This document shows positions 63,270 through 64,000 of a stretch of DNA of 64,000 nt, in pieces. The first letter of the stretch is position 1, and each line of letters opens with the position of its first letter. Under the pieces are notes generated by a model that saw only the letters and a list, made by a program, of their open reading frames with translations, did no database searches and was not told the DNA's origin. Both the position numbers and the translations under genes were made by a program. Where the stretch lies: positions 124,001 through 188,000 of the forward strand of contig NZ_CAJVCE010000012.1 in NCBI RefSeq assembly GCF_910594985.1, written 5' to 3'. Source of the DNA: Paenibacillus allorhizosphaerae. GTDB lineage: Bacteria; Bacillota; Bacilli; Paenibacillales; NBRC-103111.

Positions 63270-63683
63270 TTAAGCGTTCGCTACTTTTCCCAGCAAATAG
63301 ACGAGCAATTGTTGATTATGCGATGAAATCCGGCTTAAATACGATTGCAAAAACTGTTCGCGAATGGCGATCCCGCGTTCGCACTCGTGCCTTCCTTTGC
63401 CCGTCACCAGCACCCAAACGATACGTCGATCTTTCTCGTCCCGTTCCCTTGCGATCAGCTCGCTCTTCTCCATCCGGTCCAGCAGCGTCGTGATAGCGGC
63501 AGGCGTCGTATCCAAATGATCAATGAAATCCGAAGGCTTCATCTTCTCTTTGCCGGAGTACATAAGAAGCTCCAGTACTTTCAACTGACCTTCCGTAAGC
63601 GTTGGCGCAAGCTCGGTCTCCATGTGCGTGCGCAAATCCTTGGACAATTTCCACCATAGCTTGGCAAATTCCTGGGTAATCAT
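63270..63683 (-). CDS. MarR-family transcriptional regulator
   Basis: 137 residues. The winged helix is clear: QLKVLELLMYSGKEKMKPSDFIDHLDTTPAAITTLLDRMEKSELIARERDEKDRRIVWVLVTGKG. ATG at 63683 lies seven bases after GGGAG; the open frame to 63743 has no site. MarR proteins repress drug-efflux and stress genes until a small ligand binds. It is divergent from the gene at the right edge, which may be its target. Confidence 0.9.
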   Translation of the reverse strand: MITQEFAKLWWKLSKDLRTHMETELAPTLTEGQLKVLELLMYSGKEKMKPSDFIDHLDTTPAAITTLLDRMEKSELIARERDEKDRRIVWVLVTGKGRHECERGIAIREQFLQSYLSRISSHNQQLLVYLLGKVANA

Positions 63684-63887
63684 AGCACCACTCCCGTGAA
63701 ATATCCAATGTTTTCCCTTATTATAGCATTCTTGCAAGCGCAATAAAAGGTTAATAGCATGAATATTTTAGGACATGAAGCGATAAAATGATGTACCTTT
63801 TGACGAGCTTCAACATATATTGCAACCATGATCGTCGCCTAGCGGCGGAGCTTGTCATATCGTGAATCGGCAAAGGAGAGACAGCTT

Positions 63888-64000
63888 ATGGATGAATGGA
63901 AAATGAAAATCGGCGAGCTGGCGCTTCAAAAAGGAATTATAAACGACCCAAACTGGCTCGAAAAGTTGGACGATTCGATGCCGGTATGGGCCGTTCTTGA
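63888..64000 (+). CDS. Unknown protein, N-terminal part (runs off right edge)
   Basis: ATG at 63888 follows AAAGGAG by nine bases. Only about 37 codons are visible: MDEWKMKIGELALQKG, then PNWLEKLDDSMPVWAVL. It looks helical and soluble; no family can be named from this stretch. It is divergent from the MarR gene. Confidence 0.6.
   Translation, partial: MDEWKMKIGELALQKGIINDPNWLEKLDDSMPVWAVL

Noticed and set aside
1..64000. Prophage, insertion sequence, tRNA or rRNA genes
   Set aside because: None of the protein families or RNA patterns that would mark them were seen on either strand.

Overview
The window reads as chromosomal DNA of an endospore-forming, Gram-positive Bacillota, most likely a Paenibacillaceae member (Paenibacillus or a relative). 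The grounds are an alpha/beta-type small acid-soluble spore protein, a glgBCDA operon with the Bacillus-type GlgD partner, a T-box leader, a sortase with an LPXTG adhesin, GlnR/TnrA-like boxes, strong AGGAGG-type ribosome binding sites, roughly even base composition, and many solute-binding lipoproteins with AraC and LacI regulators. I see no rRNA, tRNA, CRISPR array, prophage or insertion sequence.

Layout. 1-13.5 kb: an amidohydrolase start and an ankyrin lipoprotein facing a LysR regulator; a VOC protein; an MDR dehydrogenase facing an HxlR regulator; a class D sortase followed by a large LPXTG adhesin; a ykkCD-type SMR pair facing a LysR regulator; two pentapeptide-repeat proteins; a copper-amine-oxidase-like secreted protein. 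13.7-21.4 kb: a carbohydrate cluster (FAD oxidoreductase, GH130, LacI, solute-binding lipoprotein, SGNH hydrolase, beta-helix lipoprotein). 21.6-23.7 kb: a T-box-controlled methionyl-tRNA synthetase gene broken by a one-base frameshift.

23.7-34.3 kb is the most interesting part. A long minus-strand operon encodes two nearly identical agmatinase/ureohydrolase-family enzymes, a Dpp/Opp-type ABC importer and an MFS transporter. It starts from a strong promoter overlapped by a GlnR/TnrA-like box, and its leader holds two hairpins and an intrinsic terminator. Facing it, on the plus strand, is an ANTAR-domain antiterminator gene with a second GlnR/TnrA-like box about 50 bases upstream of its probable transcription start, followed by a transglutaminase-like gene. 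The simplest model is a nitrogen-controlled, antitermination-controlled pathway that imports and hydrolyses a guanidino or related nitrogen compound.

34.3-44.4 kb: a second carbohydrate cluster (GH97, AraC, phytanoyl-CoA dioxygenase-like protein, two orphan solute-binding lipoproteins, metallo-hydrolase, Gfo/Idh/MocA oxidoreductase, LacI). 44.6-51.7 kb: isochorismatase-type hydrolase, MsrAB, an ABC-F protein behind a leader ORF and terminator, an aldose epimerase, the spore protein and small genes. 51.7-57.5 kb: the glycogen operon glgB-glgC-glgD-glgA. 57.7-64 kb: a parvulin, a frameshifted histidine phosphatase, a serine hydrolase, an rRNA methyltransferase, an RluA synthase, a probable type I toxin-antitoxin pair, a MarR regulator and a gene running off the right edge.
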